Below are positions 7,500 to 14,419 of a stretch of DNA of 18,347 nucleotides, piece after piece; the stretch's first letter is position 1; each line of letters starts with the position of its first letter. The notes under the pieces were generated by a model. It worked only from the letters and a program-made list of their open reading frames with translations, did not search any database and was not told where the DNA came from. Location: the NCBI GenBank assembly GCA_030825825.1, contig JAPJPE010000014.1, positions 1 through 18,347 of the forward strand. The letters are read 5' to 3'. This stretch comes from Streptococcus sp. Lineage in GTDB: Bacteria > Bacillota > Bacilli > Lactobacillales > Streptococcaceae. The translations under genes were made by a program, and so were the position numbers.

Positions 7500-8242
7500 T
7501 GATTTATATTTCAGAATTATCAAAGACATTTTCAGGTCAAAAGGTTTTAAATAATCTCAGTTTGGAAATTCAAAAAGGGGAAGTCGTGGCCCTAATCGGG
7601 TCTTCGGGAGCTGGTAAATCAACCTTCTTACGCAGTTTAAACTATTTGGAAGCACCAGATAGCGGTAGAATTAAGATTGATGATTTCGAAGTTGATTTTG
7701 AGCACATTACCCAAGATCAAATCTTGACCTTAAGAAGAAAATTGGCCATGGTTTTCCAACAGTTTAATTTGTTTGGTAGAAAAACAGCTCTTGAAAATGT
7801 GAAAGAAGGGCTCATTGTTGTGAAGGGCTTATCCGATCAAGAAGCAACGAAAATTGCTCGAGAAGAACTGGCAAAAGTCGGTTTATCGGATCGTGAAAAT
7901 CACTATCCTCGTCACCTCTCAGGTGGACAAAAACAACGGGTTGCTTTGGCTCGTGCCTTGGCCATGAAACCAGAGGTTCTTTTGCTGGATGAACCGACTT
8001 CAGCCTTGGATCCAGAATTGGTTGGAGAAGTTGAAAAATCCATTGCCAATGCGGCAAAATCGGGACAAACCATGGTACTGGTCAGCCATGATATGTCTTT
8101 TGTAGCGCAAGTAGCAGATAAGGTCCTATTTTTGGATAAAGGACGGATTATTGAATCTGGAACACCAGAGGAAATCATGCAACATCCAAAAGAAGAACGG
8201 ACAAAAGAATTCTTTGCTAGTTACAAACGGACCTATGTTTGA
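7499..8242 (+). CDS. Polar amino acid (probably cystine) ABC transporter, ATP-binding subunit (TcyC-like)
   Basis: Cytoplasmic ATPase that powers the upstream permease. The 247-residue length is standard. Walker A is GSSGAGKS (34-41), with Q-loop FQQFNLF (86-92), signature LSGGQ (140-144), Walker B LLLDEP (161-166), D-loop SALD and the switch histidine in VSHD near residue 196. All catalytic elements are intact. The sequence belongs to the GlnQ/HisP branch for polar amino acids. It starts one base inside the permease stop codon. The end of the gene carries a -35-like element for a promoter whose -10 box begins right after its stop codon. Confidence 0.93.
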   Translation: MIYISELSKTFSGQKVLNNLSLEIQKGEVVALIGSSGAGKSTFLRSLNYLEAPDSGRIKIDDFEVDFEHITQDQILTLRRKLAMVFQQFNLFGRKTALENVKEGLIVVKGLSDQEATKIAREELAKVGLSDRENHYPRHLSGGQKQRVALARALAMKPEVLLLDEPTSALDPELVGEVEKSIANAAKSGQTMVLVSHDMSFVAQVADKVLFLDKGRIIESGTPEEIMQHPKEERTKEFFASYKRTYV

Positions 8243-8248
8243 TATAAT
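8221..8248 (+). promoter_or_regulatory. Promoter ahead of an attenuator-like hairpin and the DUF4059 gene
   Basis: TTACAA (8221-8226), a 16-base spacer, then a perfect TATAAT (8243-8248). The -35 box lies inside the ATPase coding sequence. Transcription would start near 8255, a few bases before the terminator-like hairpin at 8262-8294. Confidence 0.6.
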
Positions 8249-8261
8249 AGAGGAGAGGTAA

Positions 8262-8294
8262 GACTCAGCTGGCGATGCTAGCTGGGTTTGTTTT
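8262..8294 (+). terminator. Intrinsic terminator or attenuator before the DUF4059 gene
   Basis: CTCAGCTGGC (8264-8273) pairs with GCTAGCTGGG (8277-8286) over ten positions including two wobbles, with a three-base loop. TTTGTTTT follows. It could simply end the ABC transporter transcript. Because a strong promoter lies directly before it, it could also shut off most transcripts entering the DUF4059 gene. Confidence 0.65.
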
Positions 8295-8323
8295 CTGAAA
8301 ATGTAAAAATATTTGGAGTCGTG

Positions 8324-8551
8324 ATGTTAAATAAATTATTGTCCTTATATTTACAAAGTTTAGTGACGACAACGATTTTAGTTGGGATCGCTTCTTGTAT
8401 TTGGATTGGCTACCGTGCCCTTAAGAAGAAAGATAAAACAGCCAAGCAACGACAAGCCCATTTGTATGATATCCTCTTAATTGATATCATGACGATTCCT
8501 ATTTTAACCTTTGCGGTCATAGGGATTTTGTTTATCTTTCAAGCACGATAA
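8324..8551 (+). CDS. DUF4059 family small membrane protein
   Basis: A 75-residue protein with two hydrophobic helices, at about residues 8-30 (LQSLVTTTILVGIASCIWIGY) and 50-72. They are joined by a basic, polar loop (ALKKKDKTAKQRQAHLYD). GGAG at 8314-8317 is six bases before the ATG at 8324, which is why I prefer it to upstream in-frame codons. From memory this is the streptococcal DUF4059 family, found between the amino acid transporter genes and trxB in relatives; no function is known. The constant neighbourhood suggests a role near thiol or cystine metabolism, but that is only inference. The trxB -35 box begins at the base after its stop codon. Confidence 0.8.
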   Translation: MLNKLLSLYLQSLVTTTILVGIASCIWIGYRALKKKDKTAKQRQAHLYDILLIDIMTIPILTFAVIGILFIFQAR

Positions 8552-8580
8552 TTGCAAAAAGACCGTGTTAGAATTATAAT
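8552..8580 (+). promoter_or_regulatory. Promoter of trxB
   Basis: TTGCAA (8552-8557), a 17-base spacer, and a perfect TATAAT (8575-8580): a near-consensus sigma-A promoter starting right after the DUF4059 stop codon. Confidence 0.75.
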
Positions 8581-8609
8581 GGTTACAACAAAACAGAAAG
8601 AGGTTTAGT

Positions 8610-9521
8610 ATGTTTGATACAGTGATTATTGGAGCAGGCCCTGCAGGGATGACTGCTGCCCTTTATGCAGCACGAAGCAATTTAAAAGTCGCATTGATTG
8701 AGAGAGGAATTCCAGGCGGTCAAATGAACAATACGTCTGACATTGAAAACTATCCTGGCTATGCGAATATTAGTGGCCCAGACTTGGCTGAAAAAATGTT
8801 TGAGCCTTTAGAAAATCTTGGCGTGGAACATTTGTTTGGTCAGGTAGAGCGTATCGAAGACCTCGGAGCAACCAAAAAGATTGTCACAGATGATGGGGAA
8901 TTTGAAGCTAAAACCGTGGTGATTGCAACAGGGTCTAACCATCGTTCATTGAATGTCCCTGGTGAAGAGGAGCTAAATAGTAGAGGGGTTTCCTACTGTG
9001 CTGTTTGTGATGGAGCTTTCTTTAGAGACGAGGATCTCTTGGTCGTTGGTGGAGGTGATTCTGCGGTAGAAGAAGCTGTCTTTTTGACTCAGTTTGCAAA
9101 AACAGTGACCATTGCCCATCGTCGTGATCAGTTGCGTGCCCAAAAAGTTCTTCAAGATCGTGCCTTTGCCAATGATAAAATTCACTTTGCTTGGAATACG
9201 GTTGTTGAAGAAATTAAGGGTGAACAAAAAGTAACGTCTGTCCTTTTAAAAGATGTGAAGACAGGAGAGGTTAGAGAGCAGGCCTTTGGTGGTGTCTTTA
9301 TCTATGTCGGTTTAGATCCTGTCAGTGATTTTGCGACGGAACTTGGTATTTTAGATGAAAATGGCTGGGTGGTGACGGATGATCATATGAGAACCACAGT
9401 CCCAGGTATTTTTGCGGTTGGTGATGTTCGTCAAAAAGACCTACGTCAAGTGACGACAGCCGTCGGAGACGGTGCGATTGCTGGCCAAGAAGTTTATAAA
9501 TATATCACAGAAAACTTTTAA
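8610..9521 (+). CDS. trxB: Thioredoxin-disulfide reductase
   Basis: Cytosolic FAD enzyme that reduces thioredoxin with NADPH, maintaining thiol balance and supplying electrons to ribonucleotide reductase and peroxidases. The 303-residue length is usual for the low-molecular-weight type. The FAD motif is GAGPAG (8-13), the redox centre is C130-A-V-C133, the NADPH motif is GGGDSA (147-152), and the C-terminal FAD motif GIFAVGDVR is present. AAAGAGG lies well placed before the ATG. It has its own promoter and a terminator directly after it, so it can be transcribed alone. Imported cystine must be reduced inside the cell, so its position next to the transporter makes physiological sense. Confidence 0.97.
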   Translation: MFDTVIIGAGPAGMTAALYAARSNLKVALIERGIPGGQMNNTSDIENYPGYANISGPDLAEKMFEPLENLGVEHLFGQVERIEDLGATKKIVTDDGEFEAKTVVIATGSNHRSLNVPGEEELNSRGVSYCAVCDGAFFRDEDLLVVGGGDSAVEEAVFLTQFAKTVTIAHRRDQLRAQKVLQDRAFANDKIHFAWNTVVEEIKGEQKVTSVLLKDVKTGEVREQAFGGVFIYVGLDPVSDFATELGILDENGWVVTDDHMRTTVPGIFAVGDVRQKDLRQVTTAVGDGAIAGQEVYKYITENF

Positions 9522-9527
9522 TCTTTT

Positions 9528-9560
9528 AAAAATCTGAGGTTTGTGTCTCAGATTTTTTTT
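9528..9560 (+). terminator. Intrinsic terminator of trxB
   Basis: AAAATCTGAG and CTCAGATTTT form a perfect 10-base stem around an 8-base loop, with eight Ts running from the second arm. Confidence 0.88.
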
Positions 9561-9595
9561 GTGCTTTCCTTTCAGTATTCAATGGGGCTGAAATG

Positions 9596-9604
9596 TGCTA
9601 TAAT
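9596..9604 (+). promoter_or_regulatory. Extended -10 promoter of pncB-nadE
   Basis: TGC followed by a perfect TATAAT (9599-9604), with only a weak -35 element. It gives a leader of about 50 bases containing AAAGAGG just before the pncB ATG. Confidence 0.65.
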
Positions 9605-9660
9605 GGTACTAATTTTATGGTAGGAATTCATAGAACAAATCTAAAAAAAGAGGTATTCAT

Positions 9661-11121
9661 ATGTATCCAGATGACAGTTTAACGTTGCATACTGATTTAT
9701 ACCAAATCAACATGATGCAGGTCTATTTTGATCAAGGTATCCACAATAAACATGCTGTATTTGAAGTGTATTTTCGTCAACAGCCTTTTAAAAACGGCTA
9801 TGCTGTATTTGCTGGCTTAGAGCGAATTGTGAAATATTTGGAAAACTTGAGTTTTTCTGAGAGCGATATTGCCTATTTAGAGTCACTTGGTTATCATGGA
9901 GCCTTCTTGGAATATCTCCGTGATCTTAAATTGGAACTGACAGTACGCTCGGCTCAAGAAGGTGACTTAGTTTTTGCCAATGAACCAATTGTCCAGGTCG
10001 AAGGTCCTCTGGCTCAGTGTCAATTGGTGGAAACAGCCCTCTTAAATATCGTCAACTTTCAAACCTTGATAGCCACAAAGGCTGCACGCATTCGTTCGGT
10101 CATTGAAGATGAGCCTTTGATGGAATTTGGGACACGTCGCGCGCAAGAAATGGATGCTGCGATTTGGGGAACTCGTGCGGCAGTCATCGGAGGTGCTAAT
10201 GGGACTAGTAATGTTCGGGCAGGAAAACTCTTTGGAATCCCTGTTTTAGGAACCCATGCCCATTCTCTTGTACAGGTATATGGAAATGACTACCAAGCCT
10301 TTAAGGCCTATGCGGAAACCCATAAAGATTGTGTCTTCCTCGTCGATACCTATGATACCCTTCGTATTGGGGTACCAGCAGCTATTCAGGTAGCGCGTGA
10401 AATGGGAGAGAAGATCAATTTCTTAGGCGTTCGGATTGATTCAGGAGATATTGCCTATATTTCTAAAAAAGTTCGCCAGCAATTAGATGAGGCTGGGTTT
10501 ACAAATGCTAAAATCTACGCTTCTAACGACTTGGATGAAAATACCATCCTCAACTTAAAAATGCAAAAAGCAAAAATTGATGTATGGGGTGTGGGAACCA
10601 AACTAATTACGGCTTACGATCAACCAGCACTTGGGGCGGTATACAAAATTGTTTCTGTTGAAAACGAAGCAGGAGAGATGATCAATACCATCAAGCTTTC
10701 TAATAATGCAGAGAAAGTTTCTACTCCAGGTAAAAAGCAAGTCTGGCGGATTACGAGTCGTGAAAAAGGTAAGTCAGAAGGGGACTACATTACTTATGAT
10801 GGAGTAGATGTTTCTCAACTGACAGAACTTAAAATGTTCCATCCGACTTATACCTACATCAATAAAACGGTCCGAAACTTTGAGGCTATTCCTCTTTTAG
10901 TGGATATTTTTAAAGAGGGGCAATTGGTTTATCAACTACCACCATTATCAGAAATTCAAGAATATGCTCGTAAAAATTACGATCAATTGTGGGATGAATA
11001 CAAGCGTGTCCTTAATCCACAGCATTACCCAGTTGACTTGGCAAAAGATATTTGGCAGGATAAGATGGATCTAATCGAGGAAATGCGTAACAAGGCCAAT
11101 GGAGAAGGAGAAGCAAAATGA
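9661..11121 (+). CDS. pncB: Nicotinate phosphoribosyltransferase
   Basis: Cytosolic enzyme of the Preiss-Handler salvage route; it makes nicotinate mononucleotide from nicotinate and PRPP, with ATP hydrolysis. The 486-residue length fits the long Gram-positive form. Visible motifs are LHTDLYQINM (9-18), MEFGTRRAQEMDAA (154-167), GGANGTSN (177-184), GTHAHS (197-202) with the histidine region phosphorylated in this family, FLGVRIDSGD, and KIYASNDLDE. Its last four bases overlap the nadE start (ATGA), so the two salvage steps are coupled. I see no de novo NAD genes here, and streptococci generally depend on imported niacin. Confidence 0.96.
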   Translation: MYPDDSLTLHTDLYQINMMQVYFDQGIHNKHAVFEVYFRQQPFKNGYAVFAGLERIVKYLENLSFSESDIAYLESLGYHGAFLEYLRDLKLELTVRSAQEGDLVFANEPIVQVEGPLAQCQLVETALLNIVNFQTLIATKAARIRSVIEDEPLMEFGTRRAQEMDAAIWGTRAAVIGGANGTSNVRAGKLFGIPVLGTHAHSLVQVYGNDYQAFKAYAETHKDCVFLVDTYDTLRIGVPAAIQVAREMGEKINFLGVRIDSGDIAYISKKVRQQLDEAGFTNAKIYASNDLDENTILNLKMQKAKIDVWGVGTKLITAYDQPALGAVYKIVSVENEAGEMINTIKLSNNAEKVSTPGKKQVWRITSREKGKSEGDYITYDGVDVSQLTELKMFHPTYTYINKTVRNFEAIPLLVDIFKEGQLVYQLPPLSEIQEYARKNYDQLWDEYKRVLNPQHYPVDLAKDIWQDKMDLIEEMRNKANGEGEAK

Positions 11122-11942
11122 GTTTGCAAGAAGAGATTATCCAACAATTGGGTGTCAAGCCTAGCATTGATCCTCAGGAAGAGATTCGCCGCTCGGTTGA
11201 TTTCTTAAAAAGATATCTAAAAAAACATCCCTTCTTGAAAACATTTGTATTAGGGATCTCAGGAGGACAAGATTCGACTCTTGCTGGGCGATTAGCTCAA
11301 TTAGCCATGGAAGAAATGCGCTCAGAGACAGGAGATGCCTCCTATCAATTTATTGCTGTTCGCCTTCCTTATGGGGTACAGACAGATGAAGAAGATGCTC
11401 AAAAAGCTTTGACCTTTATCCAGCCAGATGTCAGCCTAGTCGTTAACATCAAGGAATCAGTTGATGCCATGGAACGCGCTGTCGAAGCAACAGGAACGGA
11501 TATCTCCGACTTCAACAAGGGCAATATCAAGGCTCGCAGTCGCATGATTGCTCAGTATGCTTTAGCAGGTGCGCGGAGTGGAGCCGTTATTGGGACGGAC
11601 CATGCAGCGGAAAATATTACAGGTTTCTTCACAAAATTTGGAGATGGTGGTGCAGATATTTTACCCCTTTTCCGTTTGAACAAGCGCCAAGGAAAACAAT
11701 TGCTTAAAGCCTTGGGAGCTGATCCTGCTCTCTATGAGAAAATCCCAACTGCAGATTTGGAAGAAGAAAAACCAGGAATAGCAGACGAAGTAGCGCTGGG
11801 TGTCACCTATAATGAAATCGATGATTACCTAGAAGGCAAACAAGTGAGCCCAGAAGCTCAAGCCACTATTGAAAAGTGGTGGTACAAAGGCCAACACAAA
11901 CGCCACTTGCCAATCACAGTATTTGATCATTTCTGGGAGTAA
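11118..11942 (+). CDS. nadE: Ammonia-dependent NAD(+) synthetase
   Basis: Converts deamido-NAD to NAD with ATP and ammonia, the final step of the pathway begun by PncB. The 274-residue length matches the single-domain form that lacks the N-terminal glutaminase domain. The PP-loop motif SGGQDST (48-54) binds ATP pyrophosphate. Further family motifs are RMIAQYALAG, GTDHAAENITGFFTKFGDGGADILPL, and the C-terminal KRHLP, all intact. It overlaps pncB by four bases, and GGAGAAGG upstream within pncB serves as ribosome-binding site. A perfect stem terminator starts at its stop codon. Confidence 0.96.
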   Translation: MSLQEEIIQQLGVKPSIDPQEEIRRSVDFLKRYLKKHPFLKTFVLGISGGQDSTLAGRLAQLAMEEMRSETGDASYQFIAVRLPYGVQTDEEDAQKALTFIQPDVSLVVNIKESVDAMERAVEATGTDISDFNKGNIKARSRMIAQYALAGARSGAVIGTDHAAENITGFFTKFGDGGADILPLFRLNKRQGKQLLKALGADPALYEKIPTADLEEEKPGIADEVALGVTYNEIDDYLEGKQVSPEAQATIEKWWYKGQHKRHLPITVFDHFWE

Positions 11943-11963
11943 AAAGGTCCACTGGACCTTTTT
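11941..11963. terminator. Intrinsic terminator of pncB-nadE
   Basis: AAAAAGGTCC and GGACCTTTTT are perfect inverted arms around an ACT loop, starting within the nadE stop codon. The A and T tracts make it functional in either direction. Confidence 0.85.
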
Positions 11964-11988
11964 AGCCCGAGTCTTAAAATAGGAAAAC

Positions 11989-12031
11989 GAGACAGAAATC
12001 GGTAACTCGCAGAGTTCGATTTCGTAGTCTC
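11989..12031. repeat. Compound 43-base hairpin, likely a copy of a streptococcal intergenic repeat
   Basis: Three nested stems stack: GAGAC with GTCTC (11989-11993, 12027-12031), GAAATCG with CGATTTC (11995-12001, 12017-12023), and AACTC with GAGTT (12004-12008, 12012-12016). The loop is GCA. That is 17 base pairs with small bulges and no T tract, so it is not a terminator. The GACAGAAATCGG-type sequence resembles, from memory, hairpins repeated between genes in oral streptococci. Confidence 0.65.
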
Positions 12032-12056
12032 ACCATACAATATTGTGAAAAGCATC

Positions 12057-12090
12057 AAAAAGAAGGGCGATTTCATCCGTCCTTTTCTTC
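12057..12090 (+). terminator. Weak terminator-like hairpin before the acetyltransferase gene
   Basis: AGAAGGGCG pairs with CGTCCTTTT (with wobbles) around an 8-base loop and continues into a pyrimidine-rich tract. It could be a second terminator for nadE or part of the adjacent repeat. Confidence 0.4.
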
Positions 12091-12104
12091 TAGATTAAAG
12101 TAAC

Positions 12105-12127
12105 CAACTTGCAACGTTCAAGTTGCA
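12105..12127. promoter_or_regulatory. Overlapping inverted repeats upstream of the acetyltransferase gene, possible operator
   Basis: CAACTTG (12105-12111) and CAAGTTG (12119-12125) are perfect inverted arms, and TGCAAC (12110-12115) with GTTGCA (12122-12127) forms a second, offset pair. The site lies about 25 bases before the ATG. Alternative pairings could make a switchable leader structure or an operator; I see no known regulator motif. Confidence 0.35.
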
Positions 12128-12151
12128 TGAAAAAATGAAGGGAGACAATCT

Positions 12152-12703
12152 ATGAATCATCTTGGAAGTCTTGTCATAGAGACAGAGCATTTATACTTGA
12201 GGCCTTTCGTTTTGGAAGATGCACCAGCGATGTTTGAAAATTGGGCTTCGGATCCTGAAACCCTGAAATATGTCACTTGGGATGCCCATGCATCTACTGA
12301 GAGAACCAGAGAATCGATCAAAAGATGGATCGAACAGTATCGTAAACCAGATACTTATAAATGGGCGCTTTGTTTGAAAACATCACTGGATCAGGTAATT
12401 GGAGATATTAGTGTGGTTTCTCAAGACCAGGAAAGTCAATCATGCGAGCTAGGTTATATCCTTGGCAAGAAATTCTGGGGGCGGGGATTCATGACAGAAG
12501 CCGTCATAGCTGTTTTGGATTTCTTATTGAACAAAGTCGGATTTAAAGAAATCAAAGCCACTTATGTCAGTTTAAATCCTGCTTCAGGGAAAGTCATGGA
12601 AAAGGCAGGAATGCAGTATGTAGAAACCATCCCTCATGCCATTCAACGCAAAGGATATTGCGGGGATAAAATCATCTATTCTAAACAGAATCCCTCTCTA
12701 TAG
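12152..12703 (+). CDS. GNAT family N-acetyltransferase (RimJ/RimL-like)
   Basis: A 183-residue acetyl-CoA-dependent acetyltransferase. It begins with the typical IETEHLYLRPFVLEDAPAMF entry strand. The central strand DISVV and ELGYILG precede the acetyl-CoA loop KKFWGRGFMTEAV. The C-terminal motif is LNPASGKVMEKAGMQY, where the asparagine and SxxVMEKxGM pattern is standard for the RimJ branch. The acceptor (a protein N-terminus, amino acid, small amine or drug) cannot be told from sequence. AAGGGAG is well placed before the ATG. It sits alone between two spacers rich in hairpins, with no clear promoter of its own; a TACAAT near 12036 is a possible -10 box. The next gene, pepC, has a separate promoter. 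Confidence 0.9.
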   Translation: MNHLGSLVIETEHLYLRPFVLEDAPAMFENWASDPETLKYVTWDAHASTERTRESIKRWIEQYRKPDTYKWALCLKTSLDQVIGDISVVSQDQESQSCELGYILGKKFWGRGFMTEAVIAVLDFLLNKVGFKEIKATYVSLNPASGKVMEKAGMQYVETIPHAIQRKGYCGDKIIYSKQNPSL

Positions 12704-12715
12704 GGTGATTTTTAC

Positions 12716-12743
12716 TTGAAGATTCTGCTCAAAGGATTATAAT
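12716..12743 (+). promoter_or_regulatory. Promoter of pepC
   Basis: TTGAAG (12716-12721), a 16-base spacer, and a perfect TATAAT (12738-12743). AAAAGGAG lies six bases before the pepC ATG. Confidence 0.75.
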
Positions 12744-12770
12744 AGTAAATAATGAAAAAAGGAGATTGCT

Positions 12771-14105
12771 ATGTCAGAATTAACGAAAGAATTTACAGAC
12801 CAGCTCTATGCTAATTATGAAGCAAATGTGAAATATGCGGCTCTTGAAAATGCTGTTACCCACAATGGGATCCATGCATCGCTTGAAACGCGCAAGAGTG
12901 CAGTAGAAAATACACCAGTTTTTTCACTTGATTTGACCAAGGATAAGGTGACAAACCAAAAAGCATCTGGACGTTGTTGGATGTTTGCGGCTTTAAATAC
13001 CTTCCGTCACAAGATGATTTCAAGCTTCCAATTGGAGGATTTTGAATTGTCTCAAGCACATACTTTCTTTTGGGATAAGTATGAAAAATCAAACTGGTTT
13101 TTGGAGCAAGTGATTGCTACAGCAGACCAAGAATTGACCAGCCGTAAGGTGGCTTTTCTCCTACAAACCCCACAACAAGATGGTGGTCAATGGGATATGG
13201 TGGTATCCCTCTTTGAGAAATACGGAGTGGTTCCAAAATCAGTTTATCCGGAATCGATTTCTTCAAGTAATAGCCGGGAATTGAACACCTACCTCAATAA
13301 ACTCTTGCGTCAAGATGCGCAAATCTTGCGTGACTTGATTCACTCAGGCGCAGATAGTGAGGCAGTTGCGAGCAAGAAACAAGCGTTGTTGCAAGAAATC
13401 TTTAACTTCTTGGCTATGTCTTTAGGATTGCCTCCGCGTGAATTTGACTTTTCATACCGTGATAAGGACAACCAATTCCATACCGAAAGTGGCTTAACTC
13501 CACAAAGCTTCTACAAAAAATATGTAGACCTTCAATTAGACGATTACGTCTCCATTATCAATGCCCCAACTACAGATAAGCCATATGGAAAATCTTACAC
13601 CGTAGATATGCTGGGCAATGTGGTTGGTAGCCGTCCAGTCCGCTACCTAAATGTTCCAATGGATCGATTGAAAGAACTAGCCATCGCTCAAATGAAAGCG
13701 GGAGAAACTGTCTGGTTTGGTTCAGATGTAGGCCAAGTCAGCAACCGTAAAGCCGGAATCCTGGCAACAGATGTCTACGATTTTGAAGCAGGCATGGACA
13801 TTCATTTGACACAAGACAAGGCGGGTCGCTTGGACTATGCAGAAAGTCTCATGACACACGCTATGGTCTTGACAGGGGTTGATTTAGACGAAGCAGGTCA
13901 GCCTCGTAAATGGAAGGTTGAAAATTCATGGGGAGACAAGGTCGGTACAGATGGTTACTTTGTGGCTTCTGATGCTTGGATGGATGAATATACCTATCAA
14001 ATCGTGGTTCGTAAAGAATTCCTAACAGCAGACGAATTAGCAGCCTATGAAGCAGAACCAATTGTCCTAGCACCGTGGGATCCAATGGGAGCTTTAGCAA
14101 AATAA
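12771..14105 (+). CDS. pepC: Aminopeptidase C (bleomycin hydrolase family, C1B)
   Basis: Cytosolic cysteine aminopeptidase that trims N-terminal residues from imported peptides; related enzymes form hexameric barrels. The 444-residue length is typical. The papain-like triad is visible: Cys69 in NQKASGRCWMF, His363 in MTHAMVLTGV and Asn385 in VENSWG. The EFDFSYRDKD block and the C-terminal region are as in other lactic acid bacteria. There is no signal peptide. A consensus-like promoter and a strong ribosome-binding site precede it, and a GNRA-loop terminator follows its stop codon, so it is probably monocistronic. It converges on pbp1A across a long spacer. Confidence 0.97.
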   Translation: MSELTKEFTDQLYANYEANVKYAALENAVTHNGIHASLETRKSAVENTPVFSLDLTKDKVTNQKASGRCWMFAALNTFRHKMISSFQLEDFELSQAHTFFWDKYEKSNWFLEQVIATADQELTSRKVAFLLQTPQQDGGQWDMVVSLFEKYGVVPKSVYPESISSSNSRELNTYLNKLLRQDAQILRDLIHSGADSEAVASKKQALLQEIFNFLAMSLGLPPREFDFSYRDKDNQFHTESGLTPQSFYKKYVDLQLDDYVSIINAPTTDKPYGKSYTVDMLGNVVGSRPVRYLNVPMDRLKELAIAQMKAGETVWFGSDVGQVSNRKAGILATDVYDFEAGMDIHLTQDKAGRLDYAESLMTHAMVLTGVDLDEAGQPRKWKVENSWGDKVGTDGYFVASDAWMDEYTYQIVVRKEFLTADELAAYEAEPIVLAPWDPMGALAK

Positions 14106-14113
14106 TGATATAG

Positions 14114-14135
14114 AAAAGAGCCGAAAGGCTCTTTT
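14114..14135. terminator. Terminator of pepC (first copy of a duplicated core)
   Basis: AAAAGAGCC, a GAAA tetraloop, and GGCTCTTTT form a perfect 9-base stem, eight bases after the pepC stop codon. Its 20-base core (14116-14135) occurs again at 14396-14415. Confidence 0.85.
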
Positions 14136-14142
14136 CAGATTG

Positions 14143-14307
14143 AAGACAAAATATCTTAAAAACTTTCCTTAGGTGAGTACGGACGTCAGCGAACTTCTTT
14201 AAAGTTCCATGACTAATTATTGAGTCTAAGGTCTCAATAATTCCGAGTGCCTGAAACAATAACGTTTCAAGCACTTTTCTCACAGCGGAAAGTTTCAGTA
14301 TTTTCTT
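14143..14307. repeat. Cloverleaf-folding intergenic element, possible BOX-like repeat or structured RNA
   Basis: The ends pair with each other. AAACTTTCC (14160-14168) matches GGAAAGTTT (14287-14295), GTGAG (14173-14177) matches CTCAC (14279-14283), and outside these AAAATA (14148-14153) can pair with TATTTT (14299-14304). Inside are three hairpins. The first is GTCA/TGAC with GAACTT/AAGTTC (14185-14213), the second ATTATTGAG/CTCAATAAT (14216-14241), and the third AGTGC-TGAAAC/GTTTCA-GCACT (14246-14275). No credible gene overlaps it. The plan of paired ends around inner hairpins recalls pneumococcal BOX elements, although the bases differ from what I remember. Family membership and expression are unproven. 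Confidence 0.6.
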
Positions 14308-14395
14308 AAATCGATTTAAATATTGGAACTCAATTTTGTTTTTTGCAGAATCACTTAACTTATTTTGCTTTAAAATAGTTTGTCTACATTCTAAT

Positions 14396-14419
14396 AAGAG
14401 CCGAAAGGCTCTTTTTTTT
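14396..14419. terminator. Second copy of the GAAA-loop terminator
   Basis: AAGAGCC, a GAAA loop, and GGCTCTT followed by eight Ts in total. The 20-base core at 14396-14415 is identical to 14116-14135. The 88 bases between the cloverleaf element and this hairpin (14308-14395) are A/T-rich and hold nothing else that I can support. Confidence 0.8.

Noticed and set aside
8275..8298. Seven-codon frame MLAGFVF as a leader peptide in the attenuator-like hairpin
   Set aside because: The nearest purine-rich motif is about 16 bases upstream, too far, and there is no run of regulatory codons.
9618..9640. GAATTC-centred sequence in the pncB leader as a niacin-repressor site
   Set aside because: The symmetry extends no further than the six-base palindrome and I could not match it to a known operator.
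13861..14283. 140-codon minus-strand frame over the end of pepC and the following spacer
   Set aside because: It is antisense to the conserved pepC 3' end, has no ribosome-binding site, reads through terminator and hairpin sequence, and its translation shows no recognisable domain.
14154..14300. CiaR-type direct repeat marking a csRNA promoter in the pepC-pbp1A spacer
   Set aside because: I looked for TTTAAG-N5-TTTAAG on both strands and found only imperfect fragments with the wrong spacing.
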